From contig VXIS01000017.1 in NCBI GenBank assembly GCA_008704415.1, positions 124,001-188,000 on the forward strand: a stretch of 64,000 nt of DNA, given 5' to 3'. Shown here piece by piece: positions 1 to 9,786 of the stretch (its first letter is position 1; every line of letters begins with the position of its first letter). The stretch comes from Sphaerosporella brunnea (Eukaryota; Ascomycota; Pezizomycetes; Pezizales; Pyronemataceae). Made by a program: the position numbers and the translations under genes. The notes beneath the pieces are model-generated. The model was not told the DNA's origin. It saw only the letters and a program-made list of their open reading frames with translations, and searched no databases.

Positions 1-861
1 AGTGAGCGAGAACTCATGATGGAGCCCAGAAAGCTTTTCAGAATTAAAGCTAAGAGATATATCTCTGAAATCTACCCTACCATCACATACCCTTCCATTA
101 GGACTCCGAGAAGGCCTCGTAGAACCAGCGTTGAAACAGTTGCTTGTCCATAACTCGCGAGGTTTGTCCAGCGGTTGTACGCTTGGGAAACTAAACATGG
201 GACCAGCTACACTATCACCTCCTTGATCTTCAGACGTGGTTCCTGTCGTGAGCGCAAAGCGGCGATGTCTCGCATGGTACCCGAGAGCGGAGACGGGGGC
301 CATGTTCGGGGTTGTTTTGCGACTTTTGTCCAGGGCTTTGGTTGTAGCCAGCAGTGGAGCGCTTCTTTGCGGATGTGGGGATGAATGGCCGGAGACAGAG
401 CAACACTGAATAGTTGCTATTTACACGATGTCTACTATGAATGATCAACCGTTTGTTTTGCCTTGCAAAACGCCGTGGAAAATGTGACCGTACCAAACTG
501 TTGGTGTGATTGGAAAACCAACATCCCCGCCGCACACTCCTACCACACCACCCTACTGACGACCCCCCCGCCTGATAGCGGGAATCCTTTACTCACCAAA
601 GAGCAACAACCTGCCAGCCCTCCTCCTCTCTCCAGGGCTCGTACTCAGCCCGGCCTGCGTTGATCGTAATGTACCTTACTTCTTGCCCAGTCTGGGGTGT
701 TCATGACGTGGATACTCGAACTCGGTTTCCGTCAACAGATGTAAGCACACCAAAGCCATTACCGCATCCTGCGCAGCACGACCCCAAGACGGAAGGTCTC
801 GGAAACCTGGATCACGCCATAGTCAGCACCCAGTGGGCGTCGGGCGCAGACCAGCAATCGA
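1..861. other. no gene recognised
   Basis: Only short overlapping reading frames occur on both strands, with no recognisable domain and no convincing splice structure. The stretch borders a decayed retroelement and is probably old repeat-derived or intergenic DNA. Confidence 0.5.
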
Positions 862-1690
862 TCGGTTTGTTTGTTTGTGATCAAGTTTATTGTCTGTATT
901 CGACCGCGAACGATCACGACAGACCCCCTACTCGTCCCCGCCCTTAGCCTGTCCGCCCCCCCTTATTGATACTATCTCATGGGCCAACTGCGGCCCCCCA
1001 AAATACAACGAGGAAAATATAGTAAAAGAGAAAACAAAAGAAAGAACAGGCCCGTAACAACGAAATAGCAGCCAGGGCCGAATCACTCCTCCCCCATGAC
1101 TCCTCTTCAGATGATGCCGAAACATCCTCCTCCGCCACGCATTGGCCAACTTTTGTATCCCGCAGAAATTGCAGGATATGAGGGATGGCCTTCTCTCCCG
1201 AAACAGCCCCGCTATTGACCGCCACCTCCAGCCACGGTGCTTCCATCCAAGCTCTCTCCAGAGCACGCGAATCTGTGGAAGCCATCGATAGCACTCCTTG
1301 AAGAGGTGCTCCCTAATCTGTCGCTTGCCCGAGAGACAAAACCAGCACTCGTCAGAGTCTCTTTTGCGAAGCTTTTCCTTGAGATAGGGCGCTGTGATCG
1401 CATACCTGGTGAGGAGTTGGTAGTACCGGGATGCTAGCGCCTTTCTCTCCTTAAGAGCTGGTCGAAAGCCAGTCTTCTTCCGCAGTGCCTACGATGCCCG
1501 GAGGCTCGTGCTTCGCTAGATCCACTGCTTAGTGCCACAGCTGCGGGCTTCAGGTGGGCCAAACTTGCCTGTCGCAAAAGTGCTTCGCTGGGGCTCTGGT
1601 TAGAGACGATGCCGCATCCTTGGCCATCACATCCGCCATCTCGTTACCTTCCACGCCGGCGCTCTTGATCGGTGAGCACATAGTCGAAGC
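862..1690 (-). mobile_element. decayed Tad-like LINE, 3' part (RNase H end, zinc motif, 3' tail)
   Basis: Reading the minus strand from about 1680 downward, one frame gives GVEGNEMADVMAKDAA, the end of a LINE RNase H domain (family pattern GNExADxLAKxAA). Another frame then gives DECWFCLSGKRQIREHLFKEC, the Cys-His motif found near the C terminus of these proteins. A third gives IPHILQFLRDTKVGQ, the usual terminal motif. The three pieces lie in different frames with stops between them, so the copy is a pseudo-element. The 3' tail, near 862-900, has CAAACAAACAAA on the sense strand. The last ~330 bp match the plus-strand copy at 36513-36838, so both belong to one family. The 5' limit is unclear and more decayed sequence may extend toward 2.4 kb. 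Confidence 0.8.
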
Positions 1691-4600
1691 TGCAATCAGT
1701 CAGCAGTCAGCACATACATGAGGCAGGTTTGGGAGAAGCATCGTACCAAGTCTTGTATGCCCGCATGTAAAGTAAATCTGTGACATGACCTACCGGTACT
1801 CGCGCTTCTGGGTTTGATCCGCTGAGTCCTTCCAATCGCCAACAAACTTCCAGCTTCCCCCGCGATGCGTGTCACCTGCTTTCCGGACACATCCTCTTCC
1901 TCCGGAACTAAGCCAGCCATGTCGGCATCAGCGTCCTCGATAACCTCAATTCCAAGGTTCAATGTCAACGGACTCCGGAGGCAGCGAAGTGAAGTGCGTG
2001 GCGGATGAGCGGAATGAAATTCCGATGAAGCCGAGCGATGAAGGTTCTCTCATCCCGAACATCCTGCGGCACGGACCCGGGGGGGTCATGTTCGGGAGCT
2101 CCCACAGGTTTTTGCTTAGAGGATCCGTTGGGGGAGGGAGGAGGAGGGGGTCGTCCCAAGAGGGAACGTATGATATGTCCATGGCATCGAAGCAAGCTTG
2201 TCAGTAGCCGACCCAAAATAGCCCGGGTTGGCTGGCTGGCTATCTTGGCGGCCCGGCAGTTAAGGCCCGGCAGAATGGCTAGGCCGGACTGCCTTCTGTC
2301 GAGTGATCCCTCGTGCAGAGCTCCGCGTTGGTCAGCCCCCTTCAACGAACATTCGCAATGGCAATTTAATGGAACTGTTGATCTTGTGCCTATGCGATTG
2401 TTTCTCCACCAATGAAAGTAATCCCTTTCGACCCGGGGCACTTAGTGGGCGCGGCCAGGTGAGCCTTGGTCGGTCAAGAGGTGTCATTCAAGCCATAGGT
2501 GACTCAGTGCAAGGCCGGCCATTAAATCTAGAAGCAAATATATGCACAAGAAGGACTTCAGATGACACAGTCATGCATCGATTAGCGATCGGTGTTTTGT
2601 CGAAGTTTTTTCGGTGGATGCACCTAATCGAACTGCGGTGCGAGTCAAACAGTCATTCAGCCCGACGGGCTGTCATAGCAGCCAAACAGCCCAACCCGGG
2701 TCGCCAAGGTAGCCCATGCAGCCATTGGGCAGCCGGGCGGCTGGCCATTGACAAGCCTGCATCGAAGTGTTGGCTCCCGACAGCGTGAACCGGGAGGAAC
2801 GGCGGGGTACTCCGGACAGTGAAATGGTTTGAATTACGTGGTAATCAGAATGAGGTTCATTGGCGGTGATGCCCAACGCCGTGGCAGTTGGGGGGGTGGG
2901 GGGGTGGTTTCCATGCTGTCGAGATTTTGAAGTGAAAGGAAAGGATGCAGAAACAATGGGTGACTTCCCGTCGCTCTATAGCAGCCGAATACATCGATGT
3001 TCTATCCAATGACGTGTTGATTCAAGGAAACAAGCTCGCTTCTCTTCTCGCTTAGAGCTAGTATAATACTACCAAGACTGAGTGATTTCCAGTGAAGCAA
3101 CACAACTTCATATTCCTCTGCGAAAACAAACTTGAACTTCAGCGAAAATTTATGAATTTGAATAGTGGAACAAAGCTCAGAGCAAGCGAACAAAACGAAA
3201 CATCTTCAAGTTGCGGGTCGATATTCGTCGTGCCAGCAGGCAGACGTTTTGTAAGTGGGTGGCGCAAAGGCTGGTGTTGCGTGACGGACTGTCTCTGAGG
3301 TTTTCTGGTCCACCTTACCACGTTTTGAAAAATGTCTACTGGTGATGTTGCCTCAGTTTTGGGGATTGAGGTGCGGTAAGCTTTTCGTAAGCAGCAAAAT
3401 AATCGTTTTGCTCACTAACCATCACCCACCCTTATAGCGGCGAGAGCTTTTGGCGTAAAGAGCATTCTGTTGACCGTTTTGGGGTGACCGCAAAACCATG
3501 ATTTTCCAACCCCCCCTCTTCCTGCTAAGGGTGCGTTTCGATTCGCGCGAAACGGTCCGATTCTCGTCAATTTGTCCGTTTAAAAGCAGCTGTTTGGATT
3601 CAAAACTGTCCGTATGGAAGGCCCTTAGCAAAATGTCCGTTCCAAAAAAGTACCTCCTGAGGTCCTTTTTCTCGTCCGTGTCTCAATGCCTCCATCCATC
3701 GTCTACCCTCGCCGCGCTCCTTTACTACTAATGATGTATTTTTAGTCCTATAGCCCTACAACCTTAATCGCTGTGGCTCAAGCTGCAGCTGCCCTGGTTC
3801 TGCTTCGACTTGGCAGAGAATCTCGTCGTACTTTCATATACCAAAGAGTTGTTGTCAGGCAGGACACCCTCGCCGGTTTGAAGAATACGGGCAGCTAGCG
3901 CCAATGCGCAAAAAATTTTCAGTTGAGGAGCAACTCGCGATTTCTACATCCCCCAGGGATAACTGTGGCTGCACTTCGGGCTGACAGGAAAAAGCAAAAA
4001 GTGCGGGGAGCACCGAAATAGTTCAGCCCTATGAACCAGAAATAGCCTGCGAAGGTGTGATTGGATATGCGCGTGATGCTTCTGTGCATGACGGAAGGCC
4101 AATGCTGGTTGGTCAAAATAGACATCGTAATCCGATGGGGTGGTCATTCCACTATGGCCTACAGGTGAGTACTATACACCGTGGCGAGAGAAAAAAATCA
4201 AAGTGAGGAGATCCGCAGCTTCCGGCGGCGTGTATGGATAGTGTTTATCGATATGAGGGTGCAGTAGCAGCCTCGTGTTGGTGGGTTATTCAGGGTATCA
4301 ACACGGCCCCGTGGTGGAGCAGCAACACTCCCCCCCCGCGCAGATCCAAAACAAGCTGACTGCACCCGATCTGAACGTTACCTTGGTTCAAAGCTGACAT
4401 GTTTACCTCTTTTGCCCAAAGCGCCACGGACGTCCACATGGTAAAAGAAAAAAAAATGCCTTGGAAGTGGATTCTTCCGATATACCCCACGAGCACCCCA
4501 CGAACACCCCACAAACACCTTCCACTGCCTCTGCCTTGGAGGCGGGTACCTTCCACTGCATCTACCTTCGAGGAAAGTCGACTACACAGTCTACACTTCA

Positions 4601-5705
4601 CACCTAGGTAGTCCCCATGAAGTCTGAACCAAGTAAAACCCTGGGAAATTACTACCAGGTCTTTTCTCCATCTTGTCAAAGGCGAGGACTACAAGTATGC
4701 ACCTACAAAACGTAGGCAGTTGCAGGACGTACAACCACTGGTAGCCAAAGCAAATAGGTAGCTGCACTTGCAATTTCCAACCACCTAGCATTTTCGGCTG
4801 GATGCCCGATCCCGTTTGGCTCAGAGCTCATAGGATCTTTCTTCGTCAAGGCACCCAACAGGCCTACTTGATCACCTCCTCAAGGCCCATAGTATCACCA
4901 AAACCCGCGCCATTACTGTGTTTGAGCTGAGCTAGGTAGAGGTGAAGTTTTTCCAGCATCTAATTCAGTTGCTCCATTTACATCGGAACTGATGAGCCGG
5001 CCGCGCGTTCTGGCGGAGCGGGTTGATTCACTCATGATCATGACCACTGCTTCTGGTGTGGTTTCACGGTGGAGCAGGCAGTTGTGGCCTTGAACCTACG
5101 GCTTGTCTTTCCTGTTGGGGGATGTGGTGATGGATCTATACGAGAAGAAACAGCTCACCAAGCCGTCTGCTGATGAGTTTGAAAAATCCCTCCGAAGAAT
5201 AGTGATCCTCTTGTGATGCGACCCAAGCTCTCGAAGCTGAAGAGCTCGTCGCTCACGAATCCGCTATGTAGAGTGAATACCCCTCGCCGCCAAGCTTGCA
5301 GACAGATCTAAGTACTTGGCGCATCTCGTTGAACGACATTTGGACGTGCAGCAAGCTTTGTCACCTCACTGTGCCAGTCATCTTGTGCTGCGCCTCTCGG
5401 AGGTTGGCTCGGCACCACATTTCAAACCCATCTCCTCACTTGCAGGCGGGGGATTGATTGGTGAGATTCGCGAACTGCACCACGAGAACGGCGGGCCACT
5501 TTGCTTTTTTCTTTGGCTTGCAGGGTGAGTATGGCGTGCATGCGGATCTAGGCAGGCTCATGATGTGGCTGTGTCTTGGTTCTTGTGCTCCCATGGTTGT
5601 GAAGGCTGGCTGGCCATCAGCTCTGCGGCAAAGGTGATTCCATTTTGAGATGACCACGAGCTTTCCCATCAGGTAACGCCTCCAAGTGCCAGGGAAGCCG
5701 TGGAG
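1691..5705. other. gene-poor, probably repeat-derived stretch
   Basis: No reading frame here matches a family I know, and none shows a clear intron pattern. The longest frames (for example 1965-2441 minus and 2303-2788 plus) overlap each other on opposite strands and are low in information. A minus-strand frame at 1696-1968 encodes an acidic stretch that could be a further LINE remnant. A G/C-rich inverted repeat lies at 2221-2702. Nothing else stands out. Confidence 0.5.
2221..2702. repeat. imperfect inverted repeat flanking ~440 bp
   Basis: The left arm at about 2221-2241 reads CCCGGGTTGGCTGGCTGGCT. The complement of the right arm near 2680-2702 reads CCCGGGTTGGGCTGTTTGGCT. The arms agree at most positions with small gaps. 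I could not find a clean target-site duplication, so this may be a degraded terminal-inverted-repeat element or just G/C-rich repeat debris. Confidence 0.3.
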
Positions 5706-5714
5706 GATAAATAG
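5706..5714 (+). promoter_or_regulatory. TATA-like element of the But2-like gene
   Basis: GATAAATAG lies about 105 bp upstream of the chosen ATG at 5815, followed by a CAACAACAAGC-type leader with no further ATG before 5815. Spacing and context fit a TATA-driven secreted-protein gene. Inference only. Confidence 0.4.
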
Positions 5715-5814
5715 CAGACCGATGGTCCACTGGAAAGAGCTCATCATCATCCTCCGCATCTCCCATCTACAGCACAACAACAAGCATCTAAACATCCATC
5801 CACACAAATCCACA

Positions 5815-6849
5815 ATGAAGTTCCTCACTTCCCTCATTCTCCTCAGTGCCGCAGCTCTAAGCTCAGCACTCCCCACCACTTCCAAGCGGGCTGCCGTCCA
5901 CGTCGCCCCCAATAGCCTCTGCAAGACCTACGAGCATTCTCCCAACACTCCCTTCGGCCCCACCACCTGGGGCGAGACCAGCCGAGTCGGAGGGGGATTA
6001 ACCGGTGTAAACACGTTGATCTCATTCCAACTTGACGCCGCCTACGGCGGGGCCACCTGCAACCTCCGCTTCGCAGACGCAGAGGTGCACACGGGCTCCA
6101 ACACCTTCTCAGTGTTCTCCTTCGTGCCAACCAACGGCGTGACTTTCGACCCTAACACCGCAACCTGGAACCAAAAGACTGGCTACCGCGACCAGCAGTT
6201 GGCAACCTTCCAGTACGGTGCCAGTGGAGACCTGGTGTATTCCTTCACCTGCCCCACTGGCGGGAAGCTGCTGAACTACGAGCTCACCTCGGCCAACGGC
6301 GACAGCAACCTGCAATGGGACACCTCTCTCGAGCAGGGGCTGTGGCTCGAGGTGGTGAGCGGCGGGGTCGAGAAGCGTGCCGCACCGGTTCCGATTCCCT
6401 ACTACGACCAATGCCAGCTGCACGAAGCCGCACCCAACACGGCGTTCGGCAGCAGCGTGAGCGGCGTATCCTCGCAATACAGCAGCGGTCATATCATCAC
6501 TACGTTGGTCGCGTTCGTCATGCCCACCGGCAAGGACCTTTCCACCCGCACTTGCTCCGTCGAGTTTGTGAACGGCTTCGCTACCGGATCCAAGAGCTTC
6601 GCGCTCTTTGAGTTTGTGCCGAACCAGGGAAAGACCTTCAAGTCTGCTTTGGCTACCTGGAACTCCCGCACCGGTTACCGCAACAATCAGCTCGCCACTT
6701 ACAAGGTCGGATCCTCGGTCGGCCCTGTCTATAAATTCCCCTGCCCTGGCCCTGGCAAGGCTGTCAATTTCGAGGTTGTTCCTACCAATGGTGACGTTTA
6801 TATTGCCTGGACCAAGCCGGCGGGTGGGCTTACGCTCAAGGCTTTGTAA
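5815..6849 (+). CDS. secreted tandem But2-like domain protein with Kex2 sites
   Basis: Single exon, 344 residues from the ATG at 5815. An upstream in-frame ATG at 5686 lies before the signal peptide and is probably in the leader. Residues 1-18 form a hydrophobic signal peptide ending in Ala, followed by a short pro-segment ending LPTTSKR. The rest is two copies of a ~150-residue beta-rich module sharing ATWNxxTGYRxxQLAT, then VYxFxCPxxGK and NGDxxxxW. The pattern resembles the But2 C-terminal-like domain of small secreted proteins in many Pezizomycotina. Each module begins directly after a Lys-Arg pair followed by Ala-Ala (SKR-AA and, near residue 192, EKR-AA), so Kex2 cleavage could release two separate domains. 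Each module has a conserved pair of Cys. No enzymatic residues are apparent and the function is unknown. Convergent with the minus-strand gene at 7153. Confidence 0.85.
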   Translation: MKFLTSLILLSAAALSSALPTTSKRAAVHVAPNSLCKTYEHSPNTPFGPTTWGETSRVGGGLTGVNTLISFQLDAAYGGATCNLRFADAEVHTGSNTFSVFSFVPTNGVTFDPNTATWNQKTGYRDQQLATFQYGASGDLVYSFTCPTGGKLLNYELTSANGDSNLQWDTSLEQGLWLEVVSGGVEKRAAPVPIPYYDQCQLHEAAPNTAFGSSVSGVSSQYSSGHIITTLVAFVMPTGKDLSTRTCSVEFVNGFATGSKSFALFEFVPNQGKTFKSALATWNSRTGYRNNQLATYKVGSSVGPVYKFPCPGPGKAVNFEVVPTNGDVYIAWTKPAGGLTLKAL

Positions 6850-7152
6850 ACGGTGACGATGATGACTGGTGGTTGCTTCTGTCTGATTTTTCTGCTTCAT
6901 TTTCTTTTCTGCATTTTGGTTTAGGGCGGCGTTCATTTGAGGGAGGGGAGAAAATACCTGTAATGGCTTGAGAGCGGGATATAGCGATTTCTTAGTTTTT
7001 AATTGTAGTTTTTTTTCTTTCTAATGGTTAAATTAATGTTTGTCCTTCACGTCAATCAATTCACTGTGTTCTTGAAAGTTGACTTGTCAGTGATACCACA
7101 TGACGCAACAACGACATCGCCCCCGAAATTCTATATCCGAGACACCCCCTCT

Positions 7153-7717
7153 CTACGCCGACGAGCGTCCCTCAACCTTCTCCCTCGCCCTACGATCCAT
7201 CTCCTCAATCTCCCTCAGCTCCTCGGCAAGCTGCATTTCCCTCGCCTGCTCAACCAACTCCCGTCTGTGAGCGCGCACCATACTTTCGTACTGTCGCAAG
7301 CGACTTTCACCCCCCCCCCACCACTCATTAGCTCCGTGTATTTCTCGAGGTGTAGAGTAGAAGTGGGAAGTGAGAAACCTACTAGTCTGCCTCGACCATG
7401 CTTCCGATCGTGGTCGGACACATCCAAAGGTACACCTTGAACTGCAGCGTCAACCCGCGGAACAGCGGTGACATGGCGTATGCGCCTGCCGCGCCAACCG
7501 CGCTGACAAGGCCCCATTTTATCGCCCCAATTAGAGCGCCTATTGAGGCCTCGCGCGCCGCGTTGTCGGCGTGCAGCGCTTGGTCTGGGGCCCCCGTGTC
7601 AGTGAGGCGGAAGAGGAGACGGAGGAAGGGTGTAGTTACGGTTTCCTCGGACGGGGGATGGCATTGTAGTGTGGGGGGGTTGTGGGTGGAGGCAGGAGTG
7701 AGGAAGGAGTAGGTCAC
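7153..7717 (-). CDS. small fungal membrane protein, possibly mitochondrial
   Basis: Two exons: 7717-7383 and 7303-7153. The intron 7382-7304 has donor GTAGGT, branch-like CTAAT and an AAG acceptor just beyond a 10-base G run on the sense strand. The protein is about 161 residues. A variable N-terminal part is followed by a Gly/Ala-rich hydrophobic segment (ASIGALIGAIKWGLVSAVGA), a second apolar stretch containing SPLFRGLTLQFKVYL, and a charged helical tail containing RELVEQAREMQLAEELREIEE. This arrangement recalls small HIG1-like mitochondrial inner-membrane proteins of fungi, but I cannot name the family firmly. The ATG at 7717 is the first in frame. The homopolymer beside the acceptor makes the junction sensitive to sequencing error. 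Expression upstream may share the region with CWC21, which lies tandem behind it. Confidence 0.6.
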
Positions 7718-7938
7718 GTCATGGTTGGTGTTGTGGAAAGAAGAAGAGCCTCAGGGCCCAACGGCGGCGGGCCGAACGCAACCCAGAAAATGACCGGACT
7801 CCGGAAGGTTTCATGACGTGATAGATATGAGTTCTGCATACAAAAGAGAAAAAAAAAAACAAAAAAAAAAAAAAACGCCCGGCAAACACAATAACGACAT
7901 GACAAGGACAAGGCAAGCAGAAACTCCTCCCCACGCGT

Positions 7939-8724
7939 TTAATCTCTCCGTCGTGGCGGAGGAGAATCGTCTCGCGCCCTCCTCCTGTAATCCCTGCTGT
8001 CTCGGTCTCGCCAACGCGGCGGAGAGTCGTCCCTATTCCGTCGGCGAGGCGGCGGCGACATATTTCTCCGGCGGGGGGAGACGCTGCGTCGCCGCGCGCT
8101 GGTGCTACCACTGTTGCCCTGCTCCCGCTGCTCCATCCGCCGGATCTTCTCCTCCTCTTGCCGGCGCCAATGGCTTCCCTCTTCGTAGTCCTTCGAGATG
8201 CCGAGCGCATTACGCAGCCGTTCACTCTCCACTAAACAGGTCGCGTTGTCAGCACCGAACTTTCTTGGCCTCCCTTCCCTAGAAACAACATACCCATCTT
8301 CGCCGCCGCCAACTCATGGACCTGATGCGGCTTCAACCCTCTCGCGTCGATCTTCGAGGAACCATCGACTTCCGCCAGCAGCTTTTCTCTCAGCGCCTGA
8401 ACACGCGTCTCGATTTCCTCCTCCGGGAGTCTGTAACGCCAATCCTTAGCCCGACACCACAAAACAACGCGTATGGGAAAAAAAGAAAGAAACGTACTCT
8501 TCCTCCTCCAGCTTATCCTGCAGCTCCAAACACTTCACCTCAACCTCCCGCTTACGGTCGTGCGCCAGAATCTCGGCGTCCGGTGCGCGCTGCCGATACT
8601 TTTTGGTTTCGTCGGCGTTCAGAGGTGCTTCCTGCCGCCGCGGCTTCAGGAGGGACATATTTCGCTGGACATAGCCGGAGGTTCCGGAGCCGCGCGGGGT
8701 GGAGAGACCGACATTTGAGGACAT
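7939..8724 (-). CDS. CWC21: pre-mRNA splicing factor Cwc21 (cwf21 domain)
   Basis: Three exons: 8724-8498, 8430-8294 and 8231-7939, giving 218 residues. Intron 1 (67 nt) has donor GTACGT and acceptor TTACAG. Intron 2 (62 nt) has donor GTATGT, branch GCTGAC and acceptor TTTAG. The N terminus MSSNVGLSTPRGSGTSGYVQ is the hallmark of Cwc21/SRRM2-type proteins. The middle, around residues 70-120, is the helical cwf21 domain containing LPEEEIETRVQALREKL and HQVHELAAAKM. The C-terminal ~80 residues are Arg/Asp/Ser/Pro-rich (RS-like). In yeast Cwc21 associates with Prp8 and Snu114 in the activated spliceosome. Divergent from HIS3, with 197 bp between start codons. All junctions restore one frame, so the model is firm. 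Confidence 0.92.
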
Positions 8725-8921
8725 TGTTTATGTTGGCGTGGAGGAGTTGCGTTGGATGGGAATGGTTGGGTTGGTAGACCGTAGTGTGACCTCCCCAAGT
8801 GCGCTAACTTTAACTCCGCCATCACTCGGATAATAGCCCCACCAAACCCAATTCAAGATACAAAGTATCTACACTCCAATTGCAACCTCCGCATTTCTCA
8901 CTCCGCCAACCACCAAGCGCC
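8725..8921. promoter_or_regulatory. shared divergent promoter, CWC21 and HIS3
   Basis: The 197 bp between the two ATGs must contain both promoters and leaders. I see no TATA box of clear quality and no Gcn4-type TGACTCA site here, although HIS3 genes are usually under cross-pathway control. Confidence 0.6.
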
Positions 8922-9644
8922 ATGTCGTCCTCGCCTCGCCGCACCGCACTCCTCTCCCGCGACACAAACGAGACAAAAATCAAGATCGCCCTATCCCTCG
9001 ACGGCGGCAGTCTCGACTCGCTCAGTAGCGAAGCCGACGGCGCTTCGCACCACGCCTCGCAGACCTCGTCTGCGCAGAGCATCAGCATAAACTCGGGCAT
9101 CGGCTTTCTGGACCACATGCTGCACGCCCTGGCAAAGCACTCGGGGTGGTCGCTATCACTGACGTGCCAGGGCGATCTCCACAGTAAATACCCCGCCCCG
9201 CACGGGGGAGGTCTAATAATTCCCACAACTGACAGAAAGGCAGTCGACGACCACCACACAGCCGAAGACTGTGCGCTGGCGCTGGGCATGGCTTTCAAGA
9301 ACGCGCTCGGTCCGATCATCGGCTACAAGCGCTTCGGCACCGGCTTCGCGCCGCTGGACGAAGCCCTTTCGCGCGCCGTGGTCGACCTTTCGAACCGGCC
9401 GTATGCTGTAGTAGAGCTGGGCCTGAAGCGCGAAAAGATCGGGGATTTGTCCTGCGAGATGATTCCGCACGTGCTGGCCAGTTTCGCGCAGACGGCGGGA
9501 ATCACTATGCACGTGGATGTGCTGCGAGGAGACAACGACCACCACCGCTCCGAGAGTGCCTTCAAGGCACTGGCGGTGGCGTTGAAGGAGGCTACGCAGA
9601 GGACCAGGAACAAGGACGTGCCCAGCACCAAGGGTGTTTTGTAA
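8922..9644 (+). CDS. HIS3: imidazoleglycerol-phosphate dehydratase
   Basis: Histidine biosynthesis: converts imidazoleglycerol phosphate to imidazole-acetol phosphate, using Mn2+ bound by His/Glu clusters. Seen in the sequence: [18 protein letters not shown], the DDHHTAEDC metal motif created across a splice junction, and the second cluster [15 protein letters not shown] near the C terminus. There is one intron, 9184-9243 (60 nt; donor GTAAAT, branch CTGAC, acceptor GCAG). Its removal joins CAC-A to TC-GAC to give [10 protein letters not shown] and a 220-residue protein, the normal length for fungal HIS3. The intron has no stop codon and is a multiple of three, so the unspliced frame stays open and encodes 20 extra residues just before the metal motif. 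Start at 8922 chosen by family length; an ATG at 8880 in the same frame is possible but lengthens the protein without need. Confidence 0.95.
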   Translation: MSSSPRRTALLSRDTNETKIKIALSLDGGSLDSLSSEADGASHHASQTSSAQSISINSGIGFLDHMLHALAKHSGWSLSLTCQGDLHSKYPAPHGGGLIIPTTDRKAVDDHHTAEDCALALGMAFKNALGPIIGYKRFGTGFAPLDEALSRAVVDLSNRPYAVVELGLKREKIGDLSCEMIPHVLASFAQTAGITMHVDVLRGDNDHHRSESAFKALAVALKEATQRTRNKDVPSTKGVL

Positions 9645-9719
9645 GCGGGGTTTTTGTTGGATACCCTAAGAAAACGAGCTTTTGGTTTCATCCTATCCGG
9701 CCATGAAAACAAAAAAAAA

Positions 9720-9782
9720 AAGGGTACTATATATATATACAGATAGAGGAGGAGGAGAAGGAGGAGAATGAGGAGGAGGAAG
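9720..9782. repeat. TA and GGA low-complexity tract between convergent genes
   Basis: A short ATATATATATA run is followed by a GAGGAGGAGGAGAAGGAGG tract filling most of the 142 bp between the HIS3 and DIS3 stop codons. It probably lies within both 3' untranslated regions. Confidence 0.7.
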
Positions 9783-9786
9783 TTCC

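Noticed and set aside
6109..6936. Long minus-strand ORF of 275 codons
   Set aside because: It lies entirely antisense to the secreted tandem-domain gene, whose plus frame has a signal peptide and internal repeats; the minus frame has no motif.
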